Positions 18,271 to 22,274 of a stretch of DNA of 22,274 nt are shown here, piece after piece. Position numbers and translations under genes: made by a program. Each line of letters starts with the position of its first letter. Positions within the stretch are counted from its first letter, which is position 1. The stretch is from a virus. The notes under the pieces were generated by a model that saw only the letters and a list, made by a program, of their open reading frames with translations, was not told the origin of the DNA and did no database searches. The stretch lies in the IMG/VR virus record IMGVR_UViG_3300007960_000224, positions 1 through 22,274 of that record; one strand, given 5' to 3'.

Positions 18271-18552
18271 ATGGAACTCGGATCGAAGCCCCTCAAAGGT
18301 ACGCTCATCGAAGGCGCTGATGAGAGCAAGAACTACCCTCGCATCTATCTGATGGACGGCGACACAAGCGTCATCGGCGACCACGCCGTTGGCGATGAGG
18401 TGATGGGCACGATCAAGGTCCGCATTTCCGAGGTGGGCAAGGCAGCCGACGGCAGCCGCAGCGCATCGCTCGAAGTCATCGAGATGCAGCTTGCCGAAAA
18501 GGACAAGCCGACGGCAGCCGACAAGATGTACCCCAGTGTGGCAGGTGACTAA
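18271..18552 (+). CDS. Hypothetical small head-region protein, 93 aa
   Basis: MELGSKPLKGTLIEGADESK, then PRIYLMDGDTSVIGD and MGTIKVRISEVGKAADGSRS, with a LEVIEMQLAEKDKPTAAD tail. It looks like a compact beta-barrel (OB/SH3-like alternation) in the portal neighbourhood. AGGACAG precedes the ATG; its TAA overlaps the portal ATG by one base. No family recognised; accessory head or neck protein by position. Confidence 0.7.
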   Translation: MELGSKPLKGTLIEGADESKNYPRIYLMDGDTSVIGDHAVGDEVMGTIKVRISEVGKAADGSRSASLEVIEMQLAEKDKPTAADKMYPSVAGD

Positions 18553-20288
18553 TGAGCATCGTCGCCACTCCTGAGAACCTGCAAAGCGTCAGCCTCTCCA
18601 CCAAGAAGGGGCCGATCATCAAGCGGTATAAGCGGCTAGAAGATGATCGCAGCTCGTGGCGTTCTCATTGGATGGAGCTGACCGACTACCTCGCTCCGCG
18701 CCGTGGCCGTTACCTTATCGAGGACGTATCGAACACACGTGGCCGGAAGCGCAATAACAAGATCATCGACAGCACCGGGACGCAGGCTCTGCGCACAATG
18801 GCGGCGGGCATGATGTCCGGCATGACCAGCCCGAGCCGACCGTGGCACCGCCGCAAAGTCGCAGACGACGACCTGATGGACAACCAAGCCGTCAAGGAAT
18901 GGCTGAGCCAAGTCGAGATGATCGAGCGCGGCATCCTCAACGCTTCCAACTTCTACACGGCGATGGCCAACGTCTACACCGAGCTAGGCAGCTTCGGCAC
19001 CGCCCCGCTCTACCGGCAGCCATCGTTCGAGATGCTCCGCTTCCGTCCCTTCACTGCTGGTGAGTACGTCATTGCTGAGAATGATCTCGGCATCGTCGAT
19101 ACCCTTGGCCGCTACTTCACGATGAGCGTGTGGCAGATCGTCTCCAAGTTTGTGTCTCAGCCTGATGGCTCTATGGACTGGCGCGGCGTCAGCCGCACGA
19201 CCAAGTCACTTTGGGACAAGGGCAACTACGACACGCTGATCCCAATCATCCACATGATCGAGCCGCGTATGCTGGCCGAGCGCGACATCACCAAGCGCGA
19301 CCAGATGAATATGCCGTTCCGTTCCTGCTACTTCGAGTATGGCGGAGAGGGCAACGACCTTCTGATGGAAGGCGGCTATCGCAAGTTCCCTGCCTACGTC
19401 CCTCGCTGGGACGTGCTGTACGGCGACGTGTATGGGCGCAGCCCCGGCATGGATACGCTTGGCGACATCAAGCAGCTACAGCACCAACAGAAACGCAAGG
19501 CGCAGGCCATCGACAAGATGGTCAACCCGCCGATGGTCGCCAGCGTTGCGCTGCGGGGCAAGCCGACCTCGACGCTGCCGGGTGCAAACACATACGTCGA
19601 TCCGACGCAGGGCCAGACGGCTTTCCAGCCCGCCTACATCGTGCAGCCCCGCATCAACGAAATGATGATGGACATCCAAGAGGTGCAGCAGCGCATCCAA
19701 CGCGGCTTCTATGCAGACCTCTTCGCGATGATGATCAACTCCGATCGTCGTCAGATGACGGCGACTGAGGTGGCCGAGCGCCATGAAGAAAAACTCGTGC
19801 TGCTTGGGCCTGTGCTACAACGGCTCAACGTCGAACTGCTCGACCCGCTCCTCGACGACGTGTTCGAGTACGCGCTGGAGGGCGGTCTCCTCCCGCCACC
19901 TCCGCCTGAGCTGGAAGGTATGGAGCTGGACGTTGAATATGTCTCGTTGTTGGCGCAGGCCCAGCAGGCTGTCGGCGCTTCCGCCATCGAACGCGGAGCG
20001 GGCTTCGTCGGCAATATGTCTGCAATCTTCCCAGAGGTGATGGATGTCGTCGATGCCGACGACATGATCCGCAACTACTTTGACATCGTCGGCGTTCCCG
20101 CGACCTCGACCAAGGACAAGGAGACGGTGGCGCAGGCGCGGCAAGCTCGTGATGAGGCGCAGCAGGCTCAGCAGGGTATGGAGATGGGCGGCCAACTGGC
20201 TCAGAGCGCTAAGGTCTTGAGCGAGGCCGACACGCAGAACCCCAACGCCTTGACTGATCTTCTCGGCACGGGGGCGACGGTACAGTGA
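18552..20288 (+). CDS. Portal, head-to-tail connecting protein (T7/BPP-1-like)
   Basis: 578-residue podovirus-type connector forming the dodecameric ring at the capsid vertex through which TerL moves DNA. Family signs: RYKRLEDDRSSWRSHWMELT at residues 25-44, DYLAPRRGRYL, GTQALRTMAAGMMSGMTSPS (a highly typical segment), WLSQVEMIERGI, NFYTAMANVYTELGSFGTAP, and the C-terminal half with ERHEEKLVLLGPVLQRLNVE. A glutamine-rich coiled-coil tail (QARQARDEAQQAQQG) ends the protein. Length fits the family. Stop overlaps the next start (GTGA). Confidence 0.95.
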   Translation: MSIVATPENLQSVSLSTKKGPIIKRYKRLEDDRSSWRSHWMELTDYLAPRRGRYLIEDVSNTRGRKRNNKIIDSTGTQALRTMAAGMMSGMTSPSRPWHRRKVADDDLMDNQAVKEWLSQVEMIERGILNASNFYTAMANVYTELGSFGTAPLYRQPSFEMLRFRPFTAGEYVIAENDLGIVDTLGRYFTMSVWQIVSKFVSQPDGSMDWRGVSRTTKSLWDKGNYDTLIPIIHMIEPRMLAERDITKRDQMNMPFRSCYFEYGGEGNDLLMEGGYRKFPAYVPRWDVLYGDVYGRSPGMDTLGDIKQLQHQQKRKAQAIDKMVNPPMVASVALRGKPTSTLPGANTYVDPTQGQTAFQPAYIVQPRINEMMMDIQEVQQRIQRGFYADLFAMMINSDRRQMTATEVAERHEEKLVLLGPVLQRLNVELLDPLLDDVFEYALEGGLLPPPPPELEGMELDVEYVSLLAQAQQAVGASAIERGAGFVGNMSAIFPEVMDVVDADDMIRNYFDIVGVPATSTKDKETVAQARQARDEAQQAQQGMEMGGQLAQSAKVLSEADTQNPNALTDLLGTGATVQ

Positions 20289-20548
20289 GCGAGGAGGATA
20301 AAAAGAATGATCGTTCTGAGCATCGCGCACGCGGTCTCGAAGAGATCATGCGTTCTGAGAACGGTCGCGCATTTATGCACGACCTCCTCACGATGCATTG
20401 CCACCTTTATTCGATCAGCCATGTGCCGGGGTGCAGCGATAGCACAGCCTTTAACGAGGGCGCACGCTCGGTGGGCACGGCGTTGTTACAAGAGGTCACT
20501 GATGCGCACCCGCAGCACTACCTCAAAATGCTCGAAGAAAACCAGTAG
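20285..20548 (+). CDS. Bbp19-like phage protein, 87 aa
   Basis: GTG start overlaps the portal TGA (GTGA). The sequence RGLEEIMRSENGRAFMHDLL, FNEGARSVGTALLQEV and YLKMLEENQ follows the Bbp19-type pattern seen next to the portal in BPP-1-like and other podoviruses ('GR-x5-LL', then 'NEG-R-VG-x-LL', then a YxxM tail). Its biochemical role is not known to me; the position between portal and scaffold suggests a minor head or connector function. Confidence in the family is moderate to good. Confidence 0.8.
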   Translation: MSEEDKKNDRSEHRARGLEEIMRSENGRAFMHDLLTMHCHLYSISHVPGCSDSTAFNEGARSVGTALLQEVTDAHPQHYLKMLEENQ

Positions 20549-20564
20549 GCCATAGGAGGAGAAC

Positions 20565-21254
20565 ATGGCAGACGAAGTACAAAACGAAGAAGTGAACGAA
20601 GAGGCAGCCCCGGCTGCTGAAGCTGAACAACAGGCTCCCGCAGCAGAGGCTGCGCCGGGGGCCGAGGCCAAGCCCGAAGGGGGCGAGGCCAAAAAGACTG
20701 ACACCCTGCTGGCGGATGCCGGGGGTGAAGGATCGGACGCAGAACCCATCGAGTATGAGTTCACCGCGCCCGAGGGTTTCGACATCAGCGAGGAAGCCCA
20801 AAGTCGTCTCGACGCCTTCAAGACGAAAGCTGCGGAACTAGAACTGTCACAGGAGCAGTTCCAAAAGCTGGTCGAGCTGGACATCGAGACCGGCATTCGC
20901 GCATCTCAAGAGATGGCGGATGCATACATAGAGCGCATCGAAAAATGGGGCGAAGAGGTCAAGGCCGACAAAGAACTCGGCGGCGACAACCTTCAAGCCA
21001 ACCTCGGGGCCATCAAGAAAGTCACCGACGCCTACGCCGACGAAGCATTCTCTAAGCTGATCGGCGCACCGTCTCCTGACAATCCTGAAGGTCTCGGGCT
21101 AGGCAACCACCCCGCCTTCCTGCGCTTTCTTCACCGGGTCAGTAAATCGTTGACCGACGCCGAGCTTATCGAGGGGGATGCTTCGGCACCCGCTTCCGAT
21201 ACGGCTGGGCTACAACGGCTTTACCCGACCATGTTCCAGCAACAAGCAAGCTAA
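20565..21254 (+). CDS. Capsid scaffold/assembly protein
   Basis: 229 residues. The N-terminal 60 are A/E/P-rich and disordered (EEAAPAAEAEQQAPAAEAAP), followed by YEFTAPEGFDIS and a long coiled-coil region (about 75-150) with LDAFKTKAAELELSQEQFQK, then NHPAFLRFLHRVSKSLTD. This is the standard layout of podovirus scaffold proteins encoded just before the major capsid protein. It should template procapsid assembly and leave before or during packaging. AGGAGG lies 5 bases before the ATG, and the gene ends 12 bases before the capsid ORF, whose own AAAGGAG is in the gap. Confidence 0.88.
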   Translation: MADEVQNEEVNEEAAPAAEAEQQAPAAEAAPGAEAKPEGGEAKKTDTLLADAGGEGSDAEPIEYEFTAPEGFDISEEAQSRLDAFKTKAAELELSQEQFQKLVELDIETGIRASQEMADAYIERIEKWGEEVKADKELGGDNLQANLGAIKKVTDAYADEAFSKLIGAPSPDNPEGLGLGNHPAFLRFLHRVSKSLTDAELIEGDASAPASDTAGLQRLYPTMFQQQAS

Positions 21255-21266
21255 AGGAGATAAATC

Positions 21267-22274
21267 ATGGCTGCGCTTGGCACTGAAAACCCGACCCTCG
21301 CTGATTTGGCGAAGGTCACCGACCCCGACGGCTCCATTGCCGACGTGGTTGAAATCCTAAACCAGACGAACGAAATCCTCGAAGACATGACGTGGATGGA
21401 AGGCAACCTCACGACCGGTCACCGGACCTCGATCCGCACCGGCCTGCCGTCGCCGACCTTCCGCAAAATGTACGGTTTTGTGCAGCCGACGAAGTCGCGT
21501 TCGACACAAGTCACTGACAACACCGCGATGATGGAAGACTACTCGCAGGTCGATAAGGCGCTGGTCGATATGGCTGGCAACCCGGCTGCGTTCCGTCTGC
21601 AAGAGGATCGTCCTCACATCGAGGGCATGAACCAAACCTTGGCCACCAAACTCTTCTACGGCGACGAAGCGTCGGCACCGGAAGAGTTCACGGGTCTCAC
21701 GCCGCGTTACAACGACACGTCGGCTGAGAACGGCGACAACATGATCAACGGCGGTGCGGCAAACGGTCAGACCGACTGCGCATCCATCTGGTTGATCTGC
21801 TGGTCTCCGAATACCTGCCACGGCATCATCCCGAAAGGTTCCAAAGCTGGTCTCCAGCAGCGTGACCTCGGCGAAGTTACCGTGCAGGATACCGTCGGTG
21901 GTTCGACCGGTCTGTATCAGGCATACCGCACCCACTACCGTTGGGATGTTGGTCTGACTGTTCGCGACTGGCGTTACATCGTTCGCATCCACTCTATCGA
22001 CCGCAGCCTGTTGACGGCTGACGTCTCGACGGGTGCCGATCTGAACGATCTGATGCACCAAGCGTTGACGGAAATCCCCAACGCCTCGATGGGCCGTTGC
22101 GCGTGGTACATGGACAAGCAGGTTCTAGCCTTCTTGCGCCGTCAGACCTCCAACGCGGTGGCGAACTCGACGCTGACGACCGATATGGTCGGCGGCACGC
22201 TGCAGACGTCGTGGGGGGGTTACCCGATCCGCCGTGTGGACGCCCTCCGCACTAACGAAACCTCGCTGAACTAA
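21267..22274 (+). CDS. Major capsid protein (Bbp17/podovirus HK97-fold type)
   Basis: 335 residues ending at a TAA on the last base of the window, so the gene is complete. Features of the family: LADLAKVTDPDGSIADVVEI, ILNQTNEILEDMTWMEGN, TSIRTGLPSPTFRKMYGFVQ, KSRSTQVTDNTAMMEDYSQV, ATKLFYGDEASAPEEFTGLT, ANGQTDCASIWLICWSPNTC, TVRDWRYIVRIHSID, GRCAWYMDKQVLAFL and YPIRRVDALRTNET. This matches BPP-1-like capsid proteins of HK97 fold. It forms the icosahedral shell with the scaffold encoded upstream. AAAGGAG precedes the ATG. Codon usage is biased toward C-ending codons, as expected for a highly expressed gene. Confidence 0.95.
   Translation: MAALGTENPTLADLAKVTDPDGSIADVVEILNQTNEILEDMTWMEGNLTTGHRTSIRTGLPSPTFRKMYGFVQPTKSRSTQVTDNTAMMEDYSQVDKALVDMAGNPAAFRLQEDRPHIEGMNQTLATKLFYGDEASAPEEFTGLTPRYNDTSAENGDNMINGGAANGQTDCASIWLICWSPNTCHGIIPKGSKAGLQQRDLGEVTVQDTVGGSTGLYQAYRTHYRWDVGLTVRDWRYIVRIHSIDRSLLTADVSTGADLNDLMHQALTEIPNASMGRCAWYMDKQVLAFLRRQTSNAVANSTLTTDMVGGTLQTSWGGYPIRRVDALRTNETSLN

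Noticed and set aside
21357-22061. 234-codon leftward ORF opposite the capsid gene
   Set aside because: Shadow of the strongly codon-biased capsid gene; no RBS or recognisable domain.
1-22274. tRNA genes, integrase or attachment site
   Set aside because: I looked for tRNA-like cloverleaf arms and recombinase motifs (R-H-R-Y, serine recombinase) and saw none; lifestyle therefore stays undecided.

Overview
The window is part of a tailed double-stranded DNA bacteriophage (or prophage) genome. It carries a podovirus-type head module (T7/BPP-1-like head-to-tail connecting portal, Bbp19-like protein, scaffold, major capsid protein), a terminase, a phage replisome and lysis genes. The host is probably a Gram-negative proteobacterium: the leftward promoters match the sigma70 consensus, the ribosome-binding sites are strong GGAGG types, the DNA is fairly GC-rich, and the holin resembles the three-transmembrane family of gene transfer agents and alphaproteobacterial phages. 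I cannot name the host genus. No integrase, lysogeny repressor, tRNA, CRISPR array or insertion sequence is visible.

Layout: (1) 1-799, rightward: the end of a lysis cassette (T4-type lysozyme cut by the window edge, holin, a tiny ORF). (2) 825-11175, leftward: a tightly packed early block of about 18 genes, many with 1-4 base start/stop overlaps. From upstream to downstream it holds small unknown proteins, an ArdC-like antirestriction protein, a SNF2-type helicase, a small membrane protein, a Cas4/RecB-like nuclease, an unknown 233-residue protein, a terminator, a PolA-type DNA polymerase, an unknown 358-residue protein, and DUF6011, DUF6378 and DUF7666 proteins. The DUF7666 protein contains fourteen nonapeptide repeats. 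Four near-consensus promoters with a shared architecture, plus a fifth weaker one, drive this block. (3) 11176-11476: a divergent control region with two terminator/promoter elements and several hairpins. (4) 11477-14143, rightward: a primase-polymerase/helicase, then a 200-bp region packed with GCTAC repeats and dyads (candidate origin or control site), then a Holliday-junction-resolvase-like nuclease. (5) 14140-22274, rightward: packaging and head genes: a GIY-YIG nuclease fused to a terminase small subunit, a zinc-knuckle microprotein, terminase large subunit, small unknown structural proteins (two of which look frameshifted), portal, Bbp19-like protein, scaffold and major capsid protein.

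Working together: the leftward genes blunt host restriction and build the replication fork (primase-helicase, polymerase, helicase, Cas4-like nuclease). The resolvase and the terminase complex process and package the DNA into heads built by scaffold, capsid and portal. The holin and lysozyme release the virions.

Most notable: the GIY-YIG/TerS fusion, the GCTAC repeat and dyad cluster next to the primase-helicase, the set of leftward promoters with an almost invariant spacer, the 27-bp/9-residue repeat protein, and two consecutive rightward genes that each appear broken by a one-base shift in the same direction.
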